Positions 46,910-55,142 of a stretch of 64,000 nucleotides of DNA are shown here, piece after piece. A model generated the notes under the pieces. The model worked only from the letters and a program-made list of their open reading frames with translations, was not told the origin of the DNA and searched no databases. The stretch comes from Peribacillus frigoritolerans. Lineage in GTDB: Bacteria; Bacillota; Bacilli; Bacillales; DSM-1321. The stretch lies in NCBI RefSeq assembly GCF_040250305.1, contig NZ_CP158190.1, positions 3,814,001 to 3,878,000 on the forward strand, read 5' to 3'. Each line of letters starts with the position of its first letter. Within the stretch, counting starts at the first letter, position 1. The translations under genes were made by a program, and so were the position numbers.

Positions 46910-47795
46910 ACTTATTCACTTTTACACTTTCTTTTTTTAAAACTTCTCCTAAGAAGTCCAACAATGAATCTTTTAAGTCTTCATTGTTCAACGCAAACTC
47001 AATGGTCGTTTGAATAAACCCTAATTTCTCGCCTACGTCGAATCTCTTTCCTTCAAAATCATATGCAAAAACTCGTTGAATTTCGTTTAACTTTTGGATG
47101 GCATCTGTCAACTGAATCTCCCCACCTGCTCCCAGTTCATGCTTTTCCAAGAACATAAATATTTCAGGAGTGAAAATGTAACGGCCCATGATTGCCAAGT
47201 CGGATGGAGCTGTTCCTTTTGCTGGCTTTTCGACAAAGTTATTTACTTCATAGCGTCGGCCGTTTTGGTTACTTGGATCTACAATCCCATAACGATGGGT
47301 TTCTTCTTTAGGAACGGTTTGTACACCAATGACTGAGGATAGGGTTTTATCATATTCATTCATTAACTGTTTTAAGCAAGGTGTTTCCGCTTGGACGATA
47401 TCATCACCTAATAAAACGGCGAATGGTTCATTTCCGATAAATTTCCTTGCACACCAAACTGCGTGTCCTAAACCTTTTGGTTCCTTTTGTCTAATGTAAT
47501 GAATATCAACTTTGGAAGGAGCTTGGACCTTTTCAAGTAATTCGAATTTATTTTTTTCCATTAAATTATTTTCAAGTTCAAATGCATTGTCGAAATGATC
47601 CTCAATTGCACGTTTACCTTTTCCGGTTACAATAATGATATCTTCAATACCTGAAGCGACCGCTTCTTCGATGATATATTGAATGGTTGGTTTATCCACG
47701 ATAGGTAGCATTTCCTTGGGCATCGCCTTAGTGGCTGGCAAGAACCTTGTCCCCAACCCTGCTGCTGGAATTATTGCTTTTTTTACTTTTTTCAT
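46902..47795 (-). CDS. gtaB: UTP-glucose-1-phosphate uridylyltransferase
   Basis: GtaB/GalU makes UDP-glucose. The 297-residue protein has [20 protein letters not shown] with the nucleotide loop and catalytic lysine, [28 protein letters not shown], and [23 protein letters not shown] precedes the ATG. In the operon it supplies both the priming glucose and, through Ugd, UDP-glucuronate. Confidence 0.96.
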   Translation of the reverse strand: MKKVKKAIIPAAGLGTRFLPATKAMPKEMLPIVDKPTIQYIIEEAVASGIEDIIIVTGKGKRAIEDHFDNAFELENNLMEKNKFELLEKVQAPSKVDIHYIRQKEPKGLGHAVWCARKFIGNEPFAVLLGDDIVQAETPCLKQLMNEYDKTLSSVIGVQTVPKEETHRYGIVDPSNQNGRRYEVNNFVEKPAKGTAPSDLAIMGRYIFTPEIFMFLEKHELGAGGEIQLTDAIQKLNEIQRVFAYDFEGKRFDVGEKLGFIQTTIEFALNNEDLKDSLLDFLGEVLKKESVKVNKYE

Positions 47796-48004
47796 TTATT
47801 CTCCCCCTCTTGTTATTCATGTTCATTTATTTAAAATATCTGGATGCTGATAAAATTCTATGTATTTTCCTAATTATCGAAAAAAAAGATTAAAAACTTA
47901 GAGTATTAGTCCGATATATAAAATGCCATAATATTTTTTCTTCATTGAAAATTAGTAACTCACATAAAAACAAAACAAATCTACCCATAAGAATTCACCC
48001 AAAA

Positions 48005-48784
48005 TTAGCCTCGGACATTAAAAAATCCCCAATATTTTTTCTTTTTAATCTTATCAGGGACTTCTTTATAAACCGTTTTACCTGCTACAAGCAATTCCGC
48101 ATTATCTAGAAAAAGGTCAACATAGTCGACACTGAATTTCTTTTCAATCACATCAAAAGCTTCATTCATTTTGAAGCTTCGACTTGTGATATTATGAGCA
48201 TCTGATGAAATGAAATGTGTTAGATTAGATTCAATTAATTGCATCGCAAACTTTTGAATGTTCTTTCCGAAGGCACCCGAAACGCTGGAAGCAGTTACCT
48301 GGGTAAGTGTTCCGTTGTTCACAAACTTGTATAAAAGATCCGGATTTTCGATTAATTCTTGGTTTCGTTCTGGATGGACGATTATCGGAGTCAAGCGCTC
48401 GAATTGTATATCTGAGAGCAATTGTTCCGTATAGCGCGGGACATGTGCAGATGGCAGTTCAATAAAAAGATACTTTTCTCCATCATTCAGTGTGATGATT
48501 TCTTCCAGTTCATAGTCTTTCAAAATCTCTCCATATATCCTTGTTTCTTGCCCTGGCAGTATTTCCAACGGAATCGCTTCCGCTGTTAATACTTCATTGA
48601 GCTCTGCCACTCTGTGGATGATATCTTGTTTCCGATTTTCGTATTTCCCATTCATATGATGCGGCGTTGCAATGATCTTATGTATACCTTCTAAAACCGC
48701 TATTCTCGCCATCTCTAAACTATCCTCAATCGATTGAGCTCCATCATCTATCCCAGGTAATATGTGGGAATGGATGTCTATCAT
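48005..48784 (-). CDS. PHP-type tyrosine-protein phosphatase (YwqE/CpsB-like)
   Basis: This 259-residue metal-dependent phosphatase of the PHP fold removes phosphate from the C-terminal tyrosines of BY-kinases and so controls chain length. Metal-binding motifs are MIDIHSHILPGIDDGA, IIATPHHMNG, GQETRIYG, IIVHPERNQEL and HFISSDAHN. ATG 48784 directly follows GGAGGTGGAGG; the open frame continues 28 codons 5' but without a site. It follows the kinase gene as in other capsule loci. A second copy lies at 51333-52100. Confidence 0.93.
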   Translation of the reverse strand: MIDIHSHILPGIDDGAQSIEDSLEMARIAVLEGIHKIIATPHHMNGKYENRKQDIIHRVAELNEVLTAEAIPLEILPGQETRIYGEILKDYELEEIITLNDGEKYLFIELPSAHVPRYTEQLLSDIQFERLTPIIVHPERNQELIENPDLLYKFVNNGTLTQVTASSVSGAFGKNIQKFAMQLIESNLTHFISSDAHNITSRSFKMNEAFDVIEKKFSVDYVDLFLDNAELLVAGKTVYKEVPDKIKKKKYWGFFNVRG

Positions 48785-48877
48785 ACCTCCACCTCCTTCC
48801 TTTAATTCTTTTAACCTATTAAAATCACAATCATTCCTTAACAATATAATACAAAAACTGGGAAACAAGTATTACTT

Positions 48878-49570
48878 TTACTTATTTCCATAATAATAGT
48901 AATACTGGCTATTTTTTTGCATTTTTTTATTATTTAACACAACCCCCAAAAGGTTACATGAAGCTGCATTCAATAGTTCTTTTGCCTTTATCGCTTGTTC
49001 AGTTCCTGTTTTCCCGCTCGAGATTACAAGAATCGTTCCGTCACATTTGTTCGATAGAATTTGTGCATCCGTAACCGCCAAGACTGGTGGTGTATCCATG
49101 ATAATGACGTCAAATTCTTCGTAGAAACGTTCGAATAATTCATTCATCGAGTTAGAGCCTAGCAATTCAGCCGGATTAGGGGGAACTGGGCCGCTGGATA
49201 ACACATATAGATTTTTTTCATCCGTTTCAACGACAGCATCTTTCAAATCCATGCGTTTCGTTAATACATTCGTCATTCCAAAGGTATTAGGTAAATTGAA
49301 GGTATAATGAACTGTTGGTTTTCTTAAGTCCGCATCCACAAGCAAAACCTTTTTTCCTTGCTGTGCAAATACGACCGCAAGATTGGCTGCTGTGGTGGAT
49401 TTCCCTTCTCCTGGTCCTGTAGAAGTGACCATGATCGAACGCATCTCTTCATCAACGGCAGAAAATTGAATATTCGTCCGAATGGTACGGAATTGTTCCG
49501 ATATCGGGGATTTTGGATTGAATTTGGCAATTAATTTTCTTTTAGTATCCAAATTTTTCTTTTTAGCCAA
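48878..49570 (-). CDS. BY-type tyrosine kinase (YwqD/EpsB-like)
   Basis: The 230-residue cytoplasmic kinase has ISEQFRTIRTNIQFS, Walker A TSTGPGEGKSTTAANLA, Walker A' VLLVDADLRKPTVH and Walker B DVIIMDTPPVLA. The last residues QYYYYYGNK form the tyrosine cluster that becomes autophosphorylated. It needs the activator domain of the CpsC-type membrane protein encoded just before it. The TTG at 49570 is the likely start, six bases after GAGGTG and overlapping the upstream gene by eight bases; the longer open frame lies inside that gene. Confidence 0.93.
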   Translation of the reverse strand: MAKKKNLDTKRKLIAKFNPKSPISEQFRTIRTNIQFSAVDEEMRSIMVTSTGPGEGKSTTAANLAVVFAQQGKKVLLVDADLRKPTVHYTFNLPNTFGMTNVLTKRMDLKDAVVETDEKNLYVLSSGPVPPNPAELLGSNSMNELFERFYEEFDVIIMDTPPVLAVTDAQILSNKCDGTILVISSGKTGTEQAIKAKELLNAASCNLLGVVLNNKKMQKNSQYYYYYGNK

Positions 49571-50303
49571 TTTTTTCACCTCTTCCACGTGTTGCTGGTC
49601 TTTCCGAACGTAAGCTATTATCTCCTTGGCCATCAATTGTCCCAATGACACCAAGGATAGGCAACCCTAGTTGCTTCTCGATATCTTGCTCTGTCTTTAT
49701 CGTGTTATCCAAATATTCCAAAAGGAAAGCAACACCTACACCTGCCATTAAACCAACCACCAAAGCAATCGCAATGTTAAGTAACGGTCGTGGCTTGATA
49801 GGTGATGGGTTTTCTGCAATTTCTGCTTTTACCAATAATGTCACATTATCTACATTCATGATCTCGACTATTTGTTTTTGAAACACTTCTGCTGTTTTAT
49901 TCGCAATATCCACAGCTGTTTGTGGATTTTCATCCTCAGCAATGATGTTGACAACTTGTGAATCCTGTTCACTTGCAACTGATATCCTTTCATTTAACTC
50001 CACTGTTGTCATATCAAGATTAAGGTCTTCTTTAACTAATTCCAATATCGCCGAACTTTTAATGATGACATTATATGTATTAATTAATTGCAGATTCGTT
50101 TGAACTTCATTGTTATTATAAAGTGCTTCTTCATTCTTGGATTGATTGACAAGTAATTGAGTGGACGCCTGATAGATTGGCGTTAATAGAAAATAGCTGA
50201 TTATTCCACTTACTAAAACAGCAAGTGCCGTAATGATGATAATTAGGTTTAAACGTTTTCGTAAAGTTAAAAATAGGTCTTTTATACTTATTGTTTCTTC
50301 CAT
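49563..50303 (-). CDS. Wzz/CpsC-type chain-length regulator and kinase activator (YwqC-like)
   Basis: The 246-residue protein has two membrane helices, LIIIITALAVLVSGIISYFL near residue 20 and NIAIALVVGLMAGVGVAFLL near residue 180, with an extracytoplasmic coiled domain between. PSPIKPRPLLNIAIA is the usual Pro-rich signature before the second helix, and the short cytoplasmic tail binds and activates the BY-kinase. It is the first gene of the operon; ATG 50303 is six bases after GGAGGG. Confidence 0.93.
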   Translation of the reverse strand: MEETISIKDLFLTLRKRLNLIIIITALAVLVSGIISYFLLTPIYQASTQLLVNQSKNEEALYNNNEVQTNLQLINTYNVIIKSSAILELVKEDLNLDMTTVELNERISVASEQDSQVVNIIAEDENPQTAVDIANKTAEVFQKQIVEIMNVDNVTLLVKAEIAENPSPIKPRPLLNIAIALVVGLMAGVGVAFLLEYLDNTIKTEQDIEKQLGLPILGVIGTIDGQGDNSLRSERPATRGRGEKIG

Positions 50304-50336
50304 GATTCCCTCCAACTTTTAAATAACAGCATTGGT

Positions 50337-50345
50337 ATTATAACA
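50337..50345 (-). promoter_or_regulatory. Extended -10 promoter of the polysaccharide operon
   Basis: The minus strand reads TGTTATAAT, a full -10 with TGn extension, about 34 bases upstream of the first start codon. No convincing -35 box is seen. No SinR-like or AbrB-like site was recognised by eye. Confidence 0.5.
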
Positions 50346-50501
50346 CAAAACCTTGCCATTCATTGTTTTTTTTGTCATAATTTTAGGTAATTTGATATTT
50401 ATATTAAATCTTATTTCCCTATATATTGGTATGGTTATTTGAAAATTGGTATAAATTACAAAAAAACAGTGTCTAAATACGGCATATTATGGAGGAATCA
50501 T

Positions 50502-51284
50502 ATGAAGGTCTTCTTACCTACTTTTATTATTTTAGCATGCGTCGTATCTCTAGTTATAGGTAATATTCATTGGAATGGTAAAATCTCTGATGCTAGTGTC
50601 AGTCAGACTGAGCAAAAAAGTACGAAGGGGGAAACTAGTAATTCAAGTCCCGATAATGGAGAACTCGTAAAATACATAGGGAATTGGCCGAAGGCAAGCA
50701 AAGACTTATATAAAAAAAGATTGGCAGAAGGGAAACCTTTTAAAATTTTGCTGGTTGGATCGAATTCCCTTGGCAATGAGGGGTATAACTTGCCTGATGA
50801 TTTAGCTGACCAGCTTAAAGATGTTTATGGAGACACCGTTCATGTGGACGGTTTACTTTACGATTTGATGTCTTCACAGTTTGTTCTTCAAAACAAACAA
50901 AATGATTTAATAGAGGCCAAGGCCGATTTAATTTTGTTCGAACCTTTCACACTAAAGGATAATGGGAATGTCGCCATTGAAGATTCTCTTGGAAATATAA
51001 CGACGATTATTGAGGATGTCACTGCAGCAAACAAAGAAACACAATTCATTCTGCAGCCCCCTAACCCTTTATATAATGCAACCTACTATCCTAACCAAGT
51101 GAAGGAATTGGAAAAGTATGCAAAGGATAAGGATATTCCTTATCTCAATCATTGGAGTAATTGGCCTGATCAAGCATCAGATAAAATGATAGACGTTTTG
51201 AACGAAGGACGGGAAATACCTAATGAAAAGGGCTATAAAATATGGAGTTTGTATCTGGAAGAATTCTTTATTAAGCAGTTTTAA
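50502..51284 (+). CDS. SGNH-like hydrolase, secreted/anchored, capsule-linked
   Basis: The 260-residue protein has a membrane helix at the N-terminus (FLPTFIILACVVSLVIGNIH), a spacer and an alpha/beta domain in which FKILLVGSNSLGNEGYNLPD takes the place of the SGNH block I and PYLNHWSNWPDQASD that of block V. The usual GDS is written GSN, so the nucleophile may be shifted or lost. Proteins of this sort lie near polysaccharide loci and can act as sugar O-acyl transferases or esterases; the substrate here is unknown. ATG 50502 is six bases after GGAGG. It is divergent from the operon. Confidence 0.7.
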   Translation: MKVFLPTFIILACVVSLVIGNIHWNGKISDASVSQTEQKSTKGETSNSSPDNGELVKYIGNWPKASKDLYKKRLAEGKPFKILLVGSNSLGNEGYNLPDDLADQLKDVYGDTVHVDGLLYDLMSSQFVLQNKQNDLIEAKADLILFEPFTLKDNGNVAIEDSLGNITTIIEDVTAANKETQFILQPPNPLYNATYYPNQVKELEKYAKDKDIPYLNHWSNWPDQASDKMIDVLNEGREIPNEKGYKIWSLYLEEFFIKQF

Positions 51285-51287
51285 AAC

Positions 51288-51328
51288 AAAAAGCCGCATC
51301 ACCCTATACTGGGGATGCGGCTTTTTTG
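51288..51328. terminator. Bidirectional terminator between SGNH and phosphatase genes
   Basis: AAGCCGCATC pairs with GATGCGGCTT in a ten-base stem, with TTTTTT after it on the plus strand and TTTTTGTTTT on the minus strand. Confidence 0.9.
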
Positions 51329-51332
51329 GGAT

Positions 51333-52100
51333 TTAAAATATACCTAAGAATTTTCTTGATTCAATTTTCTGCGGCATTTCTTTGTATGCCAATTTACCTT
51401 GAATCAAAAGCTCGGCATTGTCCATGAATAAATACCTCATATCGACACCAAACTTATTTTCTATTTCAGTAAAAGCCTCGGTCATATGGAAAGCACGGCT
51501 TTTCGTATTATGGGCATCAGATGCTATATAGTGAGTCAGGTTTTTCTCGATGAGTTGAAAGGCAAACTTTTTAGTTTTCTTACCAAATCCACCAACGATA
51601 CTTTTTGCTGTTATCTGAGTCAAAGCTCCATGTTTAACCAGCTTGTAAAGGTGATTTGGAGATTCCATAAACTCCAGATTCCTTTCTGGATGAACAATGA
51701 TGGGAACTAGCCCTTTCATTTGCAACTCATATAATAAGGGCTCTGTATATGCAGGAACATGGTCTGCCGGCAATTCGATGAACACATATCTTCCGCCATC
51801 GTTCAAAGTTAAAATTCTTTCGGCCTGATAATCCGCTAAAAGATCTCCATAGATTCGTGTTTCCTGTCCTGCCAACACGTCCAAATCAATTGATTCAGCT
51901 TTCAATGCATCGTTTAGTTCTGCCACTTTTTCTATAATATCAAATTTCTCATTTTCAAAAGAACCATTTTTATGATGAGGAGTGGCAATGATGGTCCGTA
52001 TACCCTCCGATACAGCAAGCTTAGCCATGGCTATACTCTCTGTAATGTGCTTAGCCCCGTCATCAACGCCTGATAATATATGAGAGTGTATATCAATCAT
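51333..52100 (-). CDS. Second PHP-type tyrosine-protein phosphatase
   Basis: This 255-residue paralogue of the protein at 48005-48784 keeps all metal motifs: MIDIHSHILSGVDDGA, IIATPHHKNGSF, GQETRIYG, IIVHPERNLEF and HYIASDAHNTKS. The two proteins align along their full length. It stands outside the main operon with its own start (GAGG nine bases upstream). It may act on the same kinase or on another BY-kinase outside the window. Confidence 0.92.
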   Translation of the reverse strand: MIDIHSHILSGVDDGAKHITESIAMAKLAVSEGIRTIIATPHHKNGSFENEKFDIIEKVAELNDALKAESIDLDVLAGQETRIYGDLLADYQAERILTLNDGGRYVFIELPADHVPAYTEPLLYELQMKGLVPIIVHPERNLEFMESPNHLYKLVKHGALTQITAKSIVGGFGKKTKKFAFQLIEKNLTHYIASDAHNTKSRAFHMTEAFTEIENKFGVDMRYLFMDNAELLIQGKLAYKEMPQKIESRKFLGIF

Positions 52101-52483
52101 CTATAAAACCTCTTTCCGCTCTGTCGGACAAACTTCGTAATTATTTACACATAAATCTAACATTTTAATGAATTTTATACAAATAAATATAATTGGTAAT
52201 TACTATTAAACTCCAGAAATCCTTAAACGGATATTTTTAATCATTAAAATCCTTGAACTATTGAATTATCCTGAATATTACTATAAATCTTACCTCCGTT
52301 CTCTATTATGAACAATAGGAAAGAAGGCATGACTTTTTTTAAATAACCAAAACTAGAAATTTATTTCAATAGATTTGTCCTATAGTCTTTTTATGTTTTC
52401 ATCTGGAAATATAAAAATGCTTTTCATTAAATTTTAACGATATAAACCCGAGGACATGATCTCCCATTTGGTTTATTACCAAG

Positions 52484-52546
52484 GGGCAATTACTCACATT
52501 GTATTAGCTGTACCTGATTTGATGCTGCGATTAAGTGGTAAAGAAG
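52484..52546 (+). pseudogene. Fragment of VOC-family gene (copy 1)
   Basis: AITHIVLAVPDL is readable, then a short deletion shifts the frame (GATTTGATGCTGCGATTAAG where the intact gene at 55875 has GATTTAGATGCGGCGATTAAG). Only about the first 20 codons survive. The rest of the 52.1-52.6 kb gap shows nothing recognisable. Confidence 0.7.
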
Positions 52547-52602
52547 CTGTTGTGAAGTTATCGGCTGGTTATGGATTCAGGCTTTGTCTCGACAACAATA
52601 AA

Positions 52603-52625
52603 ATAAAAAGAGCCCTAGGGCTCTA
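52603..52625 (-). terminator. Terminator of the small membrane-protein gene
   Basis: AGAGCCCTAGGGCTCT is a perfect palindrome followed by TTTTATTTTATT on the minus strand. The stop codon of the gene overlaps the stem. Confidence 0.85.
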
Positions 52626-52742
52626 AAATAAACTATTAACAATTAATTTTATCCATCCAATAAAAGAAATCCATAACGGTATGCTCAAAGATGTACCAAA
52701 CAAAAGTCCTTTTAAGAAATTCCCTTCATTTTTACCTACCAT
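52623..52742 (-). CDS. 39-residue membrane peptide
   Basis: The frame starts MVGKNEGNFLKGLLFGTSLS and continues IPLWISFIGWIKLIVNSLF, one amphipathic to hydrophobic helix. It has GAGAGG before the ATG, a promoter with good hexamers upstream, and a terminator that touches the stop codon, so all parts of a gene are in place. I recall similar short Bacillus proteins but cannot name one. The promoter carries a candidate CcpA site. Confidence 0.7.
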   Translation of the reverse strand: MVGKNEGNFLKGLLFGTSLSIPLWISFIGWIKLIVNSLF

Positions 52743-52778
52743 ATTGAACACACCTCTCGGCTTGGTTTTCTTGTGATA

Positions 52779-52807
52779 ATTATAATTGAAAGCGCTTTCT
52801 TTGTATA
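52779..52807 (-). promoter_or_regulatory. Sigma-A promoter with candidate cre site
   Basis: On the minus strand TATACA and TATAAT are 17 bases apart. Between them lies AGAAAGCGCTTTCA (52787-52800), a near-perfect palindrome that fits the CcpA cre consensus. A site between -35 and -10 would give carbon catabolite repression of the 39-residue peptide gene. Confidence 0.65.
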
Positions 52808-52953
52808 TGAGGCATTTGTAGTAATTACTTTACAATTTTGATCCTTAAGAGGTGCCGGCAAGTTGAATCAGTCGGTTAACTGAAGAGATTAAAACAATCC
52901 TCTAGGACTCATCATGAAACTCTACCCCTGATGCTAGACATGATTCCCCATCG

Positions 52954-53266
52954 GCACATTTTTTAACCCTATGTAAACTATGTTATGGTTTTATTTGTTT
53001 TAAGTAATGTTATTGTATTTCCAGTTTCCTTCTCACTTTTTCGTTGTATGATAGAAAAAAAAGGAGTTTTGGGAATGATTATTCTGCAGTATATTGGAAA
53101 AGTTTTTTCATTCATGCATAAGGATATACCGGAAACTCATGTTAAATGCCATGTTTGTGCAGGTACAGGTGCCTATGATATTTATACAGATTGTCTTACT
53201 TGTAATGCAAAGGGATTAATAAGTAAATTTGAGTATAATAGGAGGCTTGAAGAGGGTGAAATTTAA
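52954..53266. repeat. Direct duplication, copy A
   Basis: About 313 bp from GCACATTTTTTAACCC to the end of the zinc-finger gene are nearly identical to 54682-54993; a single T is missing from the second copy and substitutions are few. The repeat includes upstream sequence and the gene itself. Confidence 0.92.
53075..53266 (+). CDS. Small zinc-finger protein, DnaJ-like CxxCxGxG motif (copy A)
   Basis: The 63-residue protein begins MIILQYIGKVFSFMHKDIPE and carries CHVCAGTGAYDIYTDCLTC, two CxxC pairs in the style of the DnaJ or tryptophan-RNA-attenuator anti-TRAP zinc domains. ATG 53075 is eight bases behind AAGGAG; the longer frame has no ribosome site. It is one of two almost identical genes; copies differ at one residue near the end (F or V in LISKxEYNRR). 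Function unknown; single-domain CxxCxGxG proteins may bind unfolded protein or RNA-binding partners. Confidence 0.75.
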   Translation: MIILQYIGKVFSFMHKDIPETHVKCHVCAGTGAYDIYTDCLTCNAKGLISKFEYNRRLEEGEI

Positions 53267-53396
53267 GGAATTTCGTGAGGTCGATATATGTAATCAAAGA
53301 AGCAGTATTGGCTATTGCTTCTTTTTTTTGTCCAAAAAAAGTGCCGTTTGCCCCTCATCTCAAAAGAAGGGTATTTTAATTATCAGGGGGATACAT

Positions 53397-53633
53397 ATAA
53401 CAGCTATTACTCACATTGGATTGGCTGTACCTGATTTAGATTCTGCGATTAAATGGTATGAGCAGGTATTGGGTTTCAGGTTATTGGCGGGTCCCTATTC
53501 GTTTGATACAAGTATGGAGAATAAACTTAATATGACTAATGATCCTCTTGGTAATACTGTTAAAAAGATGCTAAATGCTCATTTGATGGCGGATAATGGA
53601 GTGGAGATTGAGCTTTTTGAGTTTCTGGAATAA
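53397..53633 (+). pseudogene. VOC-family gene copy 2: start codon lost and 3' half missing
   Basis: The 79 codons align with the first half of the intact gene at 55875 (ITHIGLAVPDLDSAIKWYEQ, LGFRLLAGPYSF, ADNGVEIELFEF). Where the intact gene has ATG after AGGGGGGATACAT, this copy has ATA (53397-53399), and it stops after LFEFLE, right where copy 3 goes on with EEPRMPKGES. So it lacks both a start and the second metal-binding half. Confidence 0.85.
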
Positions 53634-53765
53634 AAGCCGCGATTATTCCGCTTTGCCATTTACTTTTGTCGTTTTGTACCGCCTCCATTTACTGTCGGTT
53701 TCACAGAGGCTGTATTATCTTCTATATCATTCGACGTACTAGATCTAATTAAAATTATTTAAATT

Positions 53766-53790
53766 CAAAAATCCAGCAATTCTGCTGGAT
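53766..53790 (-). terminator. Terminator after frameshifted gene
   Basis: ATCCAGCA and TGCTGGAT form a stem followed by TTTTTGAATTT on the minus strand. Just beyond, at 53669-53760, a minus-strand tail reads SSTSNDIEDNTASVKPTVNG then GGTKRQK and a stop, possibly the remnant end of another gene. Confidence 0.65.
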
Positions 53791-53805
53791 ACTCCAAAGT
53801 ACCAA

Positions 53806-54037
53806 TCACTTAACCAAATTCAATACTTCTAGAAGTCTACCATCAGAATTATAGTTGAAAGTGACCGTCTTATCGTCATGAATGTGATAGCTTAAACCAA
53901 AAAACTCTCCGTCTTCCGGAAATTTTTGTATAAAAATCCTCGAGTTGTTCGGAATTTAGTTTAACGACCATAGGTTTCTTCCTATTATGTAGAGAATCTT
54001 CTACCCTCTCCATTACAGTCTCTGTAAATCTACCCAT
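53806..54037 (-). pseudogene. Small gene with a frameshift
   Basis: From the ATG at 54037 (behind AAAGGAG) the frame reads MGRFTETVMERVEDSLHNRK, KPMVVKLNSEQLEDF, then runs to an early stop at 53876. Removing one T from the five-T run near 53935 restores IQKFPEDGEFFGLSYHIHDD, KTVTFNYNSDGRLLEVLNLV and K before a TGA at 53806. The repaired product is about 76 residues. It is either a recent frameshift or a sequencing error in a homopolymer. The family is not recognised. Confidence 0.7.
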
Positions 54038-54230
54038 AATTATCTCCTTTAATCTCTCTTTCCCCAAATAATATACCTTATAAATGGTAAATAAAAGGTC
54101 CTTAATTAAAATTTCATAATAATGACACGATTCCTTAACAACTCTCCCAAGCATCTGATATTTTTACTGTAATTACCCATAATATTAATTAATCACCATT
54201 GTATCTGCACGGTTGTTTCACGCAAAGTTA

Positions 54231-54294
54231 ATTCCACTCTACAGAAGGGTTCTGTATAGACAGGAACATGATTTAATGGCAATTTGATAATAAT
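54231..54294 (-). pseudogene. Remnant of a PHP phosphatase gene
   Basis: On the minus strand IKLPLNHVPVYTEPFCRVEL matches IELPADHVPAYTEPLLYELQ of the gene at 51333-52100. Only about 20 codons remain. It abuts a transporter remnant of opposite direction. Confidence 0.6.
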
Positions 54295-54311
54295 CCGCTA
54301 TAATAGCCTGG

Positions 54312-54602
54312 ATGCCAAGTAACATGATTCTGTATATGGCAGCTATTTTTTATGGCATTGGATTCGGTGCTGTCCAACCGGCTCTTCAAGCGTGGTCTCT
54401 TGAACACGCTGCCCGAAATCTAAAAGGCATGGCCAATGCCACTTTCTATTCCTTCTTTGATCTTGGAATCGTTTTCGGTGCCATCCTCTTCGGACAAATC
54501 GGCTATCTGTTTGGGTATAATGGCATTTACATAATGGCAGCAGTCTCTGGGGATTTCAATATTGGCTTACCTATGGATTTTAAGAAAAATGAAGTAATTT
54601 AA
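54312..54602 (+). pseudogene. C-terminal remnant of an MFS transporter
   Basis: The 96 codons read LYMAAIFYGIGFGAVQPALQ, AWSLEHAARNLKGMANATFY and SFFDLGIVFGAILFGQIGYL, which is the region of helices 10-12 of a 12-helix MFS drug exporter. The first ~300 codons are missing and there is no ribosome site. It is followed by a normal stop. Confidence 0.75.
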
Positions 54603-54681
54603 ATTAAGGGACATCTTTGTGGATGTTCTTTTTTTCTTAAAACAGAATGATTTTGTAGAACAGTTTATTGCATTTGCATCA

Positions 54682-54993
54682 GCACATTTTTAACCCCATG
54701 TAAACTATGTTATGGTTATATTTGTTTTAAGTAATGTTATTGTATTTCCAGTTTCCCTCTCTCTTTTTCGTTGTATGATAGAAAAAAAAGGAGTTTTGGG
54801 AATGATTATTCTGCAGTATATTGGAAAAGTTTTTTCATTCATGCATAAGGATATACCGGAAACTCATGTTAAATGCCATGTTTGTGCAGGTACAGGTGCT
54901 TACGATATTTATACGGATTGTCTTACCTGTAATGCAAAAGGGTTAATAAGTAAAGTTGAGTATAATAGGAGGCTTGAAGAGGGTGAGATTTAA
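54682..54993. repeat. Direct duplication, copy B
   Basis: Second copy of the segment at 52954-53266, 1.73 kb downstream and in the same direction. Identity runs from GCACATTTTTAACCCC through the zinc-finger gene and stops at its end. Confidence 0.92.
54802..54993 (+). CDS. Small zinc-finger protein, DnaJ-like CxxCxGxG motif (copy B)
   Basis: The 63-residue product is the same as copy A except for Val instead of Phe in LISKVEYNRRLEEGEI. AAGGAG is eight bases before the ATG. Both cysteine pairs are intact. Most differences from copy A are silent or outside the gene, which suggests that both copies are still under selection or that the duplication is young. Confidence 0.75.
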   Translation: MIILQYIGKVFSFMHKDIPETHVKCHVCAGTGAYDIYTDCLTCNAKGLISKVEYNRRLEEGEI

Positions 54994-55142
54994 TGATTCC
55001 ATAAACAAAAAGTTAAATATCATCATCTTAAAGAGGATTTAAATTGTTACGCTAAAGCAGAATGAAACTGCGCTGGGACTAATTCACAAAACAGTTTTAA
55101 ATCCATTTTTCTAACTCATATTCCACCGTTAGTTAAAAGATT

